Source: Sphingobium sp. (GTDB lineage Bacteria; Pseudomonadota; Alphaproteobacteria; Sphingomonadales; Sphingomonadaceae). From it: 64,000 bases of DNA. The stretch lies in contig SPEL01000008.1 of NCBI GenBank assembly GCA_009360885.1, positions 82,506-146,505 on the forward strand, written 5' to 3'. The notes beneath the pieces were generated by a model that was given only the letters and a program-made list of their open reading frames with translations, was not told the DNA's origin and searched no databases. Positions 43,272-53,431 of this stretch are shown piece after piece (positions within the stretch are counted from its first letter, which is position 1; each line of letters opens with the position of its first letter). A program made the position numbers and the translations under genes.

Positions 43272-46025
43272 ATGAAATCTATATCCTCTTTGTGCTGCGC
43301 CGTTGCAGGCTCAGCGCTCGCTGTCGCTTGCCTTGTCGGTTCTGCCCATGCGCAGGCCAATACCGCCCCTGCCGATGAAGACCAGACCTCTGCCGAGGTC
43401 GCGCAGGGGGACGGCTCGATCATCGTTTCCGGTTATCGCACATCCAACGCCGCCGCGATTGAGGCAAAGCGCAAGGCCATCGGCATCAGCGATTCCGTCG
43501 CGCAGGATCAGGCCGGTTTGCTCCCTGACCTCACCATTGCACAGGTGGCGCAGCGTATACCTGGCCTTGCCCTTGTTCCCGATTTCGCAACGGCGGATGA
43601 TCGCTCACCTGATCTGGCGGAAAGCGTGATGATCCGTGGTATCGGTTCCGGCTATAATCTCGTGACGATTGACGGCCTGCCGCTGGCCTCCACATCGCAG
43701 GACAGCCGCGGAGCGCGGATCGAGCTGCTGCCGCCCTCCTTTGTGGGACGGGTGGACGCCATCAAGACCATGACCGCCGACCGTGACCCCCATGCCCTGT
43801 CAGGACAGCTTGACCTCATCACCGCCAGCGCCTTTGACATTGGCAAGACATCTTTGGTCATGCGGGCGTCGCTGGGTGATAATAGCACGGCGGGTAAGCT
43901 GGATGTGGATCAGGGCCAGAATCTGCGCACGGACGCGACCTTCAGCACGTTATTTGGCGGCAATAAAGATTTCGGCATTGTGGTGTCGGGGTCTTATGCC
44001 CGGTTTAATTCCAGCAATTATGACGAGAAACCCGGCGCTGTTTCCTCCAGCTATATTTTATTTGATAAGGCGGGCAAAAAACTGTCCGATTATAATGATC
44101 TCAGTAACACCAACGGCTATTCAACGGCAGCGCGCAACCAGATTTTCGTTTATGATGATAAGGTGACGCGCGCATCCGGCGTGGTGAAGCTGGAATATAA
44201 CCCCGGTACATCCACTTATGCTTCGCTTTACACGGGCTATTTCTATCAGAAAGAGGATGAGGTTCGGAACGAATATCTGGCGACTGCCGACACAGGAACG
44301 GCACCCACGAATTTCACTGCGACATCAGGCACATGGGCGAAAGGGCGCACGTCGCTCGGCTATTCGCATCAGCCGCAAAAGCGCGAAACCTTCGTTGTGT
44401 CGGGCCTTGTCGATCAGGGGCTGGGTGATAGCCTGAACCTACATCTGCGCGGCACCCATTCGCGGGCGCGGCTCAACACCATTCGTGACCGGTCAAAGTT
44501 CAACACCGCCAATAACATTGCCGGTTCCGCTTTTTCTTATGATATCAGCGCAGGCCAGCCGGTGCTGAACTTCGCCAACCCCGCCTTTGTCAATGACGCC
44601 GCCAATTATGTACAGAGCTATATTCAGCACATCACCCAGCGCGCCAGCCAAAATCTCAGTTATGTGGGCGCGAATATCGACCATAATTTCGATGCCGATG
44701 ATCGCGGTTTCGGGTTCAACATTGGCGCGAGCTTCCAAAGCACCGATCAGGCCTTTGATAAAAATCAGGTCAGCGGCAAGGTGAATGGCGAAAATGGTGT
44801 GGCAATCAGTGCCGTCAACATGTCCAAATTCGTGCGGCCAGTGCGTTTGAGGACTACCGATTCCCGCGTCGATTATCTGCTGATCGATGATGCAGCCTAT
44901 CGTGCGACATGGCAGGCGCAGGGGCCATCCAATCTTGAGGATAATAGCGGCGGGGACATCGATAGCGATTATGACCTGAACGAGCAGGTCATGGGCGCTT
45001 TTGCCGAGGCCAATTACCGGACCGATAATTTCAACCTGCGCGGCGGCCTGCGGTTCGATTCAACCGTCAACAAGGTTGACCTGTTTGCATATGACGAAAA
45101 CCTGCCTGAAATCGCCAATAATGACGGCGCGAGCTATGTGCCTACCAAACGCCGGGCGAGCTATAATTATTTGCTGCCATCCCTTATCGGCAGCTATGAT
45201 TTCGGCCATGGGCTGATCCTGCGTGGGGGCTATAGCAAGACCATTGGTCGCCCGAATTTCTCTTATTATGCGATTAGTGAATCCATCAGCGTGCCGGATG
45301 ACAGCGAAGATGACATAATCAGCATCACGCGTGGTAATGAGGATTTGAAACCGCGCACGTCGCATAATTTTGATGCATCGCTGGAATGGTATCCAACCCG
45401 TGGCAGCATGGTTTCGGTTGCTGCTTTCTATAAGGATATCAAGAACCTCGTCTTCATTCAGAATTACGAAATTGCTGATTATGAATATAATGGCGCGCGC
45501 TATACCGCCCGCGTCACGACGCCGATGAACTCGCAGAGCGCATCGCTGAAGGGTATCGAAATCTCCGCTCGTCAGGATTTTCAGGATCTCGCCTCCGGCT
45601 TCCTGCGTAACTTCGTGCTGTCTGCCAACGCAACCTTCATCAAGGGGCGTCAGACGGTCATTCAGGCGGACGAATCATTGCGGCGCGTCAATGGTCTGGA
45701 AGGGCAACCCAAATTCCTCGCCAATGCGACGATTTCCTATGAAACATCGGTTTTTGGTGCGTCGCTCGCTTATAATCATGTCGGGGATTATCTGAAATCC
45801 ATCAGCGAAGAAACTCCGGTTTTCGATATTTTCAGCAAGAAACGCAGTGAGCTTTCTGCTCAGGTTCGTTTGAAATTGCTGGATAATGTGACCGTCATTG
45901 CCGAAGGACAGAACCTCACTAAGTCGGAAATCGAATATTTCCGTAAAATGCCGGGCGGCAATTTACTGGCGGAACGGGGCCAGAAGGGCCGGGTGTTCTG
46001 GATTGGCGTGAACACACGCTTCTGA
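43272..46025 (+). CDS. TonB-dependent receptor flanked by two glycerophosphodiester phosphodiesterases
   Basis: A 917-residue receptor with a signal peptide (cleavage near AHA), a TonB-box-like SIIVSGYR and the plug of the long TonB receptor class found in Caulobacter and xanthomonads (MIRGIGSGYNLVTIDGLPL). The barrel ends in VFWIGVNTRF. Both flanking genes are secreted GDPDs in the same direction, so the receptor should import glycerophosphodiesters or a bound product; the receptor itself gives no proof of the cargo. No STN domain. Confidence 0.92.
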   Translation: MKSISSLCCAVAGSALAVACLVGSAHAQANTAPADEDQTSAEVAQGDGSIIVSGYRTSNAAAIEAKRKAIGISDSVAQDQAGLLPDLTIAQVAQRIPGLALVPDFATADDRSPDLAESVMIRGIGSGYNLVTIDGLPLASTSQDSRGARIELLPPSFVGRVDAIKTMTADRDPHALSGQLDLITASAFDIGKTSLVMRASLGDNSTAGKLDVDQGQNLRTDATFSTLFGGNKDFGIVVSGSYARFNSSNYDEKPGAVSSSYILFDKAGKKLSDYNDLSNTNGYSTAARNQIFVYDDKVTRASGVVKLEYNPGTSTYASLYTGYFYQKEDEVRNEYLATADTGTAPTNFTATSGTWAKGRTSLGYSHQPQKRETFVVSGLVDQGLGDSLNLHLRGTHSRARLNTIRDRSKFNTANNIAGSAFSYDISAGQPVLNFANPAFVNDAANYVQSYIQHITQRASQNLSYVGANIDHNFDADDRGFGFNIGASFQSTDQAFDKNQVSGKVNGENGVAISAVNMSKFVRPVRLRTTDSRVDYLLIDDAAYRATWQAQGPSNLEDNSGGDIDSDYDLNEQVMGAFAEANYRTDNFNLRGGLRFDSTVNKVDLFAYDENLPEIANNDGASYVPTKRRASYNYLLPSLIGSYDFGHGLILRGGYSKTIGRPNFSYYAISESISVPDDSEDDIISITRGNEDLKPRTSHNFDASLEWYPTRGSMVSVAAFYKDIKNLVFIQNYEIADYEYNGARYTARVTTPMNSQSASLKGIEISARQDFQDLASGFLRNFVLSANATFIKGRQTVIQADESLRRVNGLEGQPKFLANATISYETSVFGASLAYNHVGDYLKSISEETPVFDIFSKKRSELSAQVRLKLLDNVTVIAEGQNLTKSEIEYFRKMPGGNLLAERGQKGRVFWIGVNTRF

Positions 46026-46125
46026 TCCTTAAGCCGATGATATGACAGGGAAAGGCGATATGGGCTTATGTGTCTCTTGCGCTTTTCCCTGTTTCGGGAA
46101 AATCAGAAATATTTCGAGGATGAGC

Positions 46126-46992
46126 ATGAAAATATATCATTTTCTGGCGTTATTGCTGTCTGTTGCTGCCCCTTCGGCCATGGCCGCGCCCATTTGCGGT
46201 GAAACGCCCCGCATTGCCGAATTACGCGCGGCTTGGGGGGATGCAAATGGTCCGCTGATGGTCGCATCCCATCGCGGCGGGCATATCCGCGCGCCGGAAA
46301 ATTCGCTGGCCGCCATTGATGAGGCGATAGAGGCCGGGGCAGATTTCATCGAGATTGACGTGCATGTAACCAGTGATGGCGTGCCTTATATACTGCATGA
46401 TCGCACCCTTGACCGGACCACTAATGACACCGGGCCGAGCGAAGAGGTGAGCTATGCCGAGCTACGCGCTCTGCGCCTGAAAGGGGGCGACACGCCGCCG
46501 CCAACTTTGCTGGAAATATTACGCCATAGCTGTGGCCGGGTGCTGATTGATCTTGATATGAAAACGGACCGCATCGCCCCTGTGGTGGCGGTTATCACCG
46601 GGCTGGGCATGGCCGATCAGGTGATGATGTTTGACGGCGATAGCAATGCGCTTCGTACTGCGCGCTCTATGGCCCCGGATATGCCGGTGATGACCCGGCT
46701 GCGTAAGGGGGAGAAGCTGGACGACATTAATGCGGGCCTTTCCCCGGTCGGTATTGTTCATGGCGATGAGGAAAGCCTGACGCAAGGCAATAGCGCGGCT
46801 ATCAAGGCTATATCTGCGCGGATATGGGCGAACAGCCTCGGCCCGGTCGATGAATTGATACAGGCTCGTTCGCCGAAAATATGCCCGGCGTTAAAGGCTA
46901 TGGAGAAGCAAGGCGTTTCGGTGATACAGACCGATTATCCGGCTGATTTGCGCTATTACATCGCGCAATGTGGCCTTGGGGAGAGCCGATAG
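46126..46992 (+). CDS. secreted glycerophosphodiester phosphodiesterase
   Basis: A 288-residue hydrolase with signal peptide MKIYHFLALLLSVAAPSAMA. Catalytic motif: VASHRGGHIRAPEN, FIEIDVHVTSDG and LHDRTLDRTTND. ATG at 46126 has GAGG six bases upstream; one at 46120 would sit directly on that site. It follows the TonB receptor by 100 bases and converges with the next receptor gene. Likely a periplasmic or outer-membrane lipoprotein-free enzyme that feeds the receptor's cargo. Confidence 0.92.
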   Translation: MKIYHFLALLLSVAAPSAMAAPICGETPRIAELRAAWGDANGPLMVASHRGGHIRAPENSLAAIDEAIEAGADFIEIDVHVTSDGVPYILHDRTLDRTTNDTGPSEEVSYAELRALRLKGGDTPPPTLLEILRHSCGRVLIDLDMKTDRIAPVVAVITGLGMADQVMMFDGDSNALRTARSMAPDMPVMTRLRKGEKLDDINAGLSPVGIVHGDEESLTQGNSAAIKAISARIWANSLGPVDELIQARSPKICPALKAMEKQGVSVIQTDYPADLRYYIAQCGLGESR

Positions 46993-47035
46993 GGCGGGTT
47001 CCGGGCCTGACCAGCCATCTGGCCGCCAGACCTAA

Positions 47036-50032
47036 TTACTGACGGCCAAAGTTCCAGTTAATGCTTAGGCGGAAGGTGCGGGGGATGGAATAGCTGTCCT
47101 TCAGCCACCTTGCATCGGGGCCGGTCAGGCTGGTCAGCCGTTCCTCGGTCACATTGGCGATATCGAATATCATGCTGAGGCTAGGACCGAAATGATAGCG
47201 CGCCTGAAGGTCAAACTGACGGCGCGGTGCCCAATATATGTCCTGCCATATGGTGTCGAGTTGCAGACTGCGCAGCGCCTTGCCAGACCAGTTCATCGCG
47301 CCGCGTACCTCAAAACCGCTATTGCTATAGAAAACGCTGATGTTCCGGATTTCAGAGGGTTGGCCGATTAATCGTTTGACGGTTCTGCTGGTCCCTGCCG
47401 AAACTGGAACGGTCAGCGCACCTCTCAGCCATGTCCAGTTCGCGTTGAAACCGACATGGCGCAGAACCGGTGATATTATGCCCAGCGAGCCAATGGCTGC
47501 GTTGAGTTCCAGCCCGGATATATGCGCTGCCGTCGCATTGGCGGGGCGCGTTACCTCTGCCCTGTTATAATAGACCCCGTTCAGCGAATAGCCAAATGTG
47601 GTGGCATCGAATATCTCATCATCTATCGCCTTATGAAACAAGGCGGCAGAGAGCATGCCATCCATCGCACGGGGCAATGTCCATTCGGCGCTAATGTCGA
47701 AATTGTTGGATATGCGGGGTTTTATGTTGGGGTTGCCGAGGCTGACCATCACGCCGGGCGTATTCGGATCGTCTAAGTTTGCATCGCTGCTAAATTCCAC
47801 CGATGATCGCGGTGCATAGGCCTCATAGCCGGGGCGGCCTATTGTTCGGCTATAGGCGGCGCGCAGGCGCACATCCTGAGCGGGCTCATAATTGACCAGC
47901 AGCGACGGCAGCAAGTGATTATAATGAGAAGATGTTGTGATGGGCGACCAGAGGTCATCAATTTTTATAGCGCCCATTGTCCGGGTTGCTGTGCGTTCCA
48001 TCCGCACCCCGCCTGTCATTTCCAATGGCCCGCTGGCATAGCGCAGCATCGCATAGCCAGCCCCTATATTTTCCCTGTGGATGAAATTATCCTGATGATT
48101 ATCATCTTCGCGGTCGGCAAGGGTGATGCTGGCGCTATTATCATTGAATATCTGCCAAGCCTTTGCCGGGTCAATGACCAGTAGGGACAGGCCGCTATGG
48201 TTATAGCGCATAGGAGCGGTGCTGACGAAACCTGCGTCGGCCAGCGTTAATCCCCGATCTGACGTGGTATAATGGGCATTGCGATACACATAGGAATAGC
48301 GGGTTTTTGTCCATGCTAGGCCGCTGGCGAAACCGATGCCTTCATCCTCCGCGTCCATATTATGGTGCCAGTCTGCGCGCAGAGCGTTGATGGATGATTT
48401 TGCCTCACGGTTGCGATGCCGCCAATAATTGGCCTGATAAAGCGAGAGGTCATAATAAGCATCTGCGGGAATAGAGAAGCTATGCTGAAAACCCGACGTG
48501 TCATAATCAAAGGCCAGCCTGTTTGTCCCGGTGGTGGTGCCTTTCTCGTTCATGGTCGCGGTATATTTGATCATGTCATAGGCTTCCCTCATAGTCGCGC
48601 GGGAAATGCCGCCGCGCAGGCTAAGCTGATCTTTCTCCCCGGCCTGCCAGTCCGCATTGAATTGCAATATTCGTGTTTCATTGCGGGTGGTGCCGTCACG
48701 ATAACCGACCTGAACGGATGCCGCATCAAAATGCCCCGATGTTGCTGTTTGCCGGGTGAGGGTGGCGTCATCGGCGTCAATCACCACCTCATTACGGGTA
48801 TAACCATCGATGAAGCGATAATCCCCGATCAGGGCGGAGAGCTGGAGGTCATCAAGGTCAGCCTCTGCGCTGGCTGTGACGCTCCATCTTTTGCGCCTGC
48901 TCTCATTATACCAATATTTGTCCTGTCGCGGCACGGCTATGCCGTTGCTCAGGGATATATCGGTGACTCTGCGGCCCTCATCATCATAAAAATTCAGGAA
49001 ACCGCTGTCGCTGGTGCCATGCACGTCGCTGTTATTTTCGAGATGTTGATAGCTGGCGGAGAGAACAAAGCCGATGCGGCCATCCGGGCCGAAGCTGTCG
49101 CTGATAATTGCTGAGGCATGGTCCCCCAATTTGGCCTGAGAGCGTATCTGCCCGCGCTGACTGAGGCTGGAAAGGCCGCCCTCGGCAGAGAAAAACGGCT
49201 TTCCGCCATTGTCGAAGGGACTGCGAATTTGAAGGTCGATTGCGCCGCCAATGGCGTTGGGGTCGAGATCAGGAGTGAATGTCTTAATTACGAGCAAACG
49301 GCTGACCAATGATGCGGGCAATATATCCAGCCTTACGCCCCGACTAGCGCTGTTGGAAATAGCGTCTGGAATGCCCGTTGAGGCAACAGGCAGGCCGTTG
49401 ATGGTAACATTATTATAGGCTTGTGTGAGGCCGCGTACCACCGGCGCAATGGGCACATCGCGGGGGTGTTCATTATCGGCAATGGGCAGGACCGATATGC
49501 CGGGGATGCGCCGCATCGTATCGACAATTGCAGTATCTGGCAGGCGGCGCACTTCGTCGCTAGCGACAGCATCAACGATATTACGTTCCTGTTTTTTGAT
49601 ACGAAGCGCAAGTTGATCGGCAATGCGCTGGCCGATGACGATCAATGGGGTTGCCTCTACCGCAGTTGGGCGGGGCAGGGGGCGCGGACGTTCCGCGTTA
49701 TTCTGTGGTGTGATGGCAGGCGGAGGGTAGGGATGCTTCGGCTTGCCCAGCGCCATGATTAGCACAACGCCGCCCCTGCGCCGGGCGGTAAGGCCGGTGC
49801 CGCGCAGCAAAGCCTTCAGCCCTTTGTCTACCGACATTATGCCTTTGACGCCTTGGGTCTGGCGGTTTTTCAGCACATCCGGGTCAGCGATGAGTTGCAG
49901 CCCGGTGGTGCGTGAAAATTGTGTCATAGCCGGTGATAATGGCCCCGCCGGAATGGCAAAAGTGACGGTTTGCGCGGTGGCAGGCGTTACCGAACAGGCC
50001 AACAAGGCAAAGGCGACATAATATTGACTCAT
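47036..50032 (-). CDS. TonB-dependent receptor with STN domain, in a sigma/FecR operon
   Basis: A 998-residue receptor with a signal peptide, an STN domain (FAIPAGPLSPAMTQFSRTTGLQL, about residues 25-90), a linker with PPPAITPQNN, a plug (VVRGLTQAYNNVTINGLPV) and a long barrel. STN domain and neighbours mean it signals through FecR to its own sigma factor. The gene converges with the GDPD cluster and may sense a related substrate; that is inference. Ends NWNFGRQ, with a penultimate pattern less aromatic than usual. Confidence 0.92.
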   Translation of the reverse strand: MSQYYVAFALLACSVTPATAQTVTFAIPAGPLSPAMTQFSRTTGLQLIADPDVLKNRQTQGVKGIMSVDKGLKALLRGTGLTARRRGGVVLIMALGKPKHPYPPPAITPQNNAERPRPLPRPTAVEATPLIVIGQRIADQLALRIKKQERNIVDAVASDEVRRLPDTAIVDTMRRIPGISVLPIADNEHPRDVPIAPVVRGLTQAYNNVTINGLPVASTGIPDAISNSASRGVRLDILPASLVSRLLVIKTFTPDLDPNAIGGAIDLQIRSPFDNGGKPFFSAEGGLSSLSQRGQIRSQAKLGDHASAIISDSFGPDGRIGFVLSASYQHLENNSDVHGTSDSGFLNFYDDEGRRVTDISLSNGIAVPRQDKYWYNESRRKRWSVTASAEADLDDLQLSALIGDYRFIDGYTRNEVVIDADDATLTRQTATSGHFDAASVQVGYRDGTTRNETRILQFNADWQAGEKDQLSLRGGISRATMREAYDMIKYTATMNEKGTTTGTNRLAFDYDTSGFQHSFSIPADAYYDLSLYQANYWRHRNREAKSSINALRADWHHNMDAEDEGIGFASGLAWTKTRYSYVYRNAHYTTSDRGLTLADAGFVSTAPMRYNHSGLSLLVIDPAKAWQIFNDNSASITLADREDDNHQDNFIHRENIGAGYAMLRYASGPLEMTGGVRMERTATRTMGAIKIDDLWSPITTSSHYNHLLPSLLVNYEPAQDVRLRAAYSRTIGRPGYEAYAPRSSVEFSSDANLDDPNTPGVMVSLGNPNIKPRISNNFDISAEWTLPRAMDGMLSAALFHKAIDDEIFDATTFGYSLNGVYYNRAEVTRPANATAAHISGLELNAAIGSLGIISPVLRHVGFNANWTWLRGALTVPVSAGTSRTVKRLIGQPSEIRNISVFYSNSGFEVRGAMNWSGKALRSLQLDTIWQDIYWAPRRQFDLQARYHFGPSLSMIFDIANVTEERLTSLTGPDARWLKDSYSIPRTFRLSINWNFGRQ

Positions 50033-50126
50033 CGCAGGCCCGCCATGGCCGATATTGCGGGTATCAGCTCAGTCCGATTCTCCCGGATACCCGTATCTGC
50101 TGGCGGCATAACAGGCATCAGGCCGG

Positions 50127-51173
50127 TCATGACTGGTCAAGTATATAGGCGCGGCCAGTGTCCTCAACCCGGAAGCCATAAAGAATTGCGAGATTATCCA
50201 GCACTATATCTGGCTCGGACAAGTGAAACCGTCCGGCCACCCTTTTATTCAGCAGGCGATTATCCCTGACGATAATGGCTTTATCAGACCAGCGTTCCAG
50301 CCGGGGGATGATCTGCGACAAAGGCATGTCGCTGACCTCCAGCCAGCCATTTTGCCATGATGTCGCGGCTGTCGCCTGATAGCGGGCGGGCGCAGATAAT
50401 TGGCCATTGGCAAGGGCCGAGCGGTGTGAAGCACCTACTAGAACATGGCTGGGTGAACTGGCCGCGGCTGAGGAGGGGGCGTCAAACCGCACCAGCCCGC
50501 GCTCGACCTCCAGATCGACCTGTTCGGCGTTGATGGCAACGTCAAAGCGCGTACCCAGCACCGTTACCCGCCCATCCCCGGCGGTGACAGTGAAGGGATG
50601 ATCCGGGTTATGGGTCACGTCAAACAGGGCCTCGCCAGCCTCCAGCGTGACCTCTCGCCGCCCGGGGGCGATTTTCACGCTGACCCGGCTGGCCCCATTC
50701 AGCTTGATGGAGGAACCATCGGCGATGCGGATGTCGCGTATCTCACCGACCTGTGTCTCATAGCTTTGCGCGGGCGTCAGCGCGTAACGGATATGGGGCC
50801 ATGACAATGCCAGCGCGGCGACACATGCCGCCGCCAGAGCGGAGAGGGCGATGCGGCGGGATGCCTGAGGGCTGCGCCATCCGGGGGATGACCGGTGTTG
50901 GTCCTTGTGCCGGTGCGCCCTGCGCTGCGGCCTGTTATCCGGCGTTGGATTGGTAATCTGGAGGCTTTCGTGCAGACGGCTTTCGTGCAGACGCGCGCCT
51001 TTGGCGATATCCCCGTCCATCAGTGTCGCCTGAAGTGCGGCAAAGCGCTCCTGCCTGCCCGGTGCACCGGCCAGCCATTGGGCAAACGCCACTTCATCGA
51101 CCGGGCCATCCATATGGCGCACGACCCAGAGAGCAGCTTCTTCGTCTTCCTGATCTTCCACTCTGTTACTCAA
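50127..51173 (-). CDS. FecR-family anti-sigma / signal transducer
   Basis: A 348-residue protein with the N-terminal DUF4880-like segment (EEAALWVVRHMDGPVDEVAFAQWL), a membrane segment (RRIALSALAAACVAALALSW, about 105-122), the periplasmic FecR domain (IRIADGSSIKLNGASRVSVKIAP, LFDVTHNPDHPFTVTAGDG) and a C-terminal STN-like end. Its ATG overlaps the sigma factor stop by four bases. Long basic linker HRHKDQHRSSPGWR between the N-terminal part and the membrane segment is notable. Confidence 0.92.
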   Translation of the reverse strand: MSNRVEDQEDEEAALWVVRHMDGPVDEVAFAQWLAGAPGRQERFAALQATLMDGDIAKGARLHESRLHESLQITNPTPDNRPQRRAHRHKDQHRSSPGWRSPQASRRIALSALAAACVAALALSWPHIRYALTPAQSYETQVGEIRDIRIADGSSIKLNGASRVSVKIAPGRREVTLEAGEALFDVTHNPDHPFTVTAGDGRVTVLGTRFDVAINAEQVDLEVERGLVRFDAPSSAAASSPSHVLVGASHRSALANGQLSAPARYQATAATSWQNGWLEVSDMPLSQIIPRLERWSDKAIIVRDNRLLNKRVAGRFHLSEPDIVLDNLAILYGFRVEDTGRAYILDQS

Positions 51174-51691
51174 TCATGTGGCCTTTGCTGGTCCTGCATT
51201 TGCCCTTCCAGTGCGGATAGTCCCTTGTGCAGGGTCAGCAATGCGCGCGCAACATGGGCATCCACCGCCGCCGGGCTGATGGAGAGGGCGGTGGCAACCT
51301 CACGCGCGGACATACCGCGCAGGCGCCGCATAATGAAGGCTTCGCGCCGTAATTCGGTCATTTGCGATAATATTTCTGATACCTGTTCCATTCTTTCCCG
51401 GCCCAGCAGTATTTTTTCCTGTGATGGGTCATCGGCGGCGATATCAAGCTGTTCGGGCAGGGTTTCTTCGGCTCTGCGCTTTTGAAAGCGGGAACGGTCA
51501 ACAATCAGATTATTAGCGATTTTACGCAGCACGCCCCCCATATTTCTGATGGAGTCGGGTTGATATTGGGCAAGGCGTAGAAAGCTGTCCTGAACAACAT
51601 CTTCGCTGGCGCTATGGTCGCCCAGATGCCGATAGGCGAAGCGATACACATCCCCTCGGAACAGCCGATAAACCGACTCATCAAATTGCAC
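51170..51691 (-). CDS. FecI-like ECF RNA polymerase sigma factor
   Basis: A 173-residue sigma factor with region 2 (RFAYRHLGDHSASEDVVQDSFLRL, MGGVLRKIANNLIVDR) and region 4 (LRGMSAREVATALSISPAAVDAHVARAL). It heads the operon with FecR and the STN receptor, and is the second such set in the window. A ribosome site lies just before its ATG (GAGGCAG). Confidence 0.92.
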   Translation of the reverse strand: MQFDESVYRLFRGDVYRFAYRHLGDHSASEDVVQDSFLRLAQYQPDSIRNMGGVLRKIANNLIVDRSRFQKRRAEETLPEQLDIAADDPSQEKILLGRERMEQVSEILSQMTELRREAFIMRRLRGMSAREVATALSISPAAVDAHVARALLTLHKGLSALEGQMQDQQRPHD

Positions 51692-51793
51692 GCCACTGCC
51701 TCCCCTTTACGAGTTGGTGTCCGCCTATGCGTGAGTCATTACAGTTTCATGGCGTTTTCGTCGGGCAATCGCACCAATGGTTAAGTAGCGGGA

Positions 51794-52300
51794 TTAACGG
51801 AGGGCTGGAATCTCAGGGATGATGACTTCGCATCCCGTTTTCACGCGGTCGAGCGCCATCAATGTCCGATAGCTGGCAACATCATCATTTTCAGCGAACA
51901 GGCGGCGGGTCAGCGCCTCATAGCTGCGCATATCCGGTGCGATGATGACCAGTATGAAACTTGTGCCGCCGGTGACATAATAGCATTGCTGAACCTCTGG
52001 CGTATCGCGAAACAGCTTTTTAACGGGATCAACCGTCCGCGCTTTTTCATTGCATAGATGGACTTCGACAATGGCGGTAATGGTGAGGGGAAGGCTGTCC
52101 GGTTCGACAATCGCGACGTTGCGGCTGATGATGCCTGCGCGCTCCATCGCTGCAATTCGGCGCTGCACAGCGGCGGCAGACAGGTTGACGATTTCGGCAA
52201 TTTTGCGCTGCGGCATTTTATTGTCGCGCTGAATAAGGCGCAGGATTGCCCGGTCAAAGGAATCAATCTGCCGGGGGAAAGGAGAGGGCGAATGGGCCAT
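51794..52300 (-). CDS. Lrp/AsnC-family transcriptional regulator
   Basis: A 168-residue protein with an N-terminal helix-turn-helix (DRAILRLIQRDNKMPQRKIAEIVNLSAAAVQRRIAAMERAG) and a C-terminal RAM ligand-sensing domain (CYYVTGGTSFILVIIAPDMRSYEA). It responds to amino acids and probably controls the divergent EamA transporter. ATG at 52300 is taken; the long frame to 52531 would overlap that gene. Confidence 0.92.
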   Translation of the reverse strand: MAHSPSPFPRQIDSFDRAILRLIQRDNKMPQRKIAEIVNLSAAAVQRRIAAMERAGIISRNVAIVEPDSLPLTITAIVEVHLCNEKARTVDPVKKLFRDTPEVQQCYYVTGGTSFILVIIAPDMRSYEALTRRLFAENDDVASYRTLMALDRVKTGCEVIIPEIPALR

Positions 52301-52435
52301 AAGCGAGTATTTGTTGCATTTGATGCCCAAATCAAGAGCGCAAATCTCATCTGGATGATGATATTCCGCACTGGTTAGATGTAAAGGGCGAAGCGGGTGG
52401 AACATATTATCATACGCATGGGCCGCAGCAGCAAT

Positions 52436-53356
52436 ATGGCGAAGGGAATCGCCTGCGGTGCTGGTGCGGGGGCGTTGTGGGGGCTGGTGTTCCTTGCGCC
52501 TGAACTGGCGAGGGATTTCACACCGCTGCAACTCGCTGTTGGCCGTTATTGTGCCTATGGCCTGATCGCAATGGCCCTGATTGCGCCGCGCTGGCCAATG
52601 ATCCGCTCGAAGATTACACGGCGTGAGGGCTTTGCGCTGGTCTGGCTCGCGCTATCGGGGAATGTTGTTTATTATATTTTGCTGTCATCGGCGGTGCAGA
52701 AGGGCGGTATTGCGATGGCCTCTCTGGTCATTGGATTCCTGCCCGTTGTCGTCACGATTGTTGGCAGCAGGGAGCATGGTGCGGTGCCGCTGCGTGTTCT
52801 GGCACCGTCTTTACTGCTATGCTGCGCCGGGGCGGTCTGTATCGGATGGCAGGCGATTATGGCCCCCGTATCTGGCACGCCGGGCGAAGCTGTGCAGGGT
52901 TTTTTCCTGGCCGTTGGCGCGCTGATTTCATGGAGCGCTTATGCGATCGGGAATAATCGCTGTCTGGAACGTCTGAGCGATATTTCCGCCCATGACTGGA
53001 GCCTGCTGACGGGTATGATGACAGGGGCGCAGGCCATGGTCCTCATTCCCATAGCGATGATGTCGTCGTCCATTGCCCATAATCTGGGGGCGTGGCTGCA
53101 TTTCGCGGCAATTTGCGCCGGTGTGGCGGTTTTGGCGTCGATCATGGGTAATAGTTTGTGGAACAGAGCGTGCCGGTTGCTGCCGCTCACTATGGTGGGG
53201 CAGATGGTCCTGTTTGAAACGCTCTTTGCCCTTATTTACGGCTTTATATGGGAACAGCGCCTGCCGACTATGCTGGAGTTGGCGGCCTTTGCATTGGTGG
53301 TGATGAGCGTGCTGAGTTGTATCGCTGTCCATCAGAAACATCAGCGAACTAGATAA
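52436..53356 (+). CDS. EamA/DMT-family transporter
   Basis: A protein of about 306 residues with ten hydrophobic segments in two EamA repeats (GAGALWGLVFLAPELARDFTPLQLAVGRY, GVAVLASIMGNSLWNRACRLLPLTMVGQMVLFETLFALIYG). The family exports amino acids or other metabolites. The divergent Lrp regulator across 135 bases fits an amino-acid exporter. Start is uncertain; ATG at 52436 or 52418, or GTG at 52397, all lack a strong ribosome site. Confidence 0.88.
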   Translation: MAKGIACGAGAGALWGLVFLAPELARDFTPLQLAVGRYCAYGLIAMALIAPRWPMIRSKITRREGFALVWLALSGNVVYYILLSSAVQKGGIAMASLVIGFLPVVVTIVGSREHGAVPLRVLAPSLLLCCAGAVCIGWQAIMAPVSGTPGEAVQGFFLAVGALISWSAYAIGNNRCLERLSDISAHDWSLLTGMMTGAQAMVLIPIAMMSSSIAHNLGAWLHFAAICAGVAVLASIMGNSLWNRACRLLPLTMVGQMVLFETLFALIYGFIWEQRLPTMLELAAFALVVMSVLSCIAVHQKHQRTR

Positions 53357-53431
53357 GACCAGGCCCCACAAAGCAACCTTATATCAATTAAGCGATAGGC
53401 ACAGATGCTTTCCTGCGGCTATGGTCTGGTA

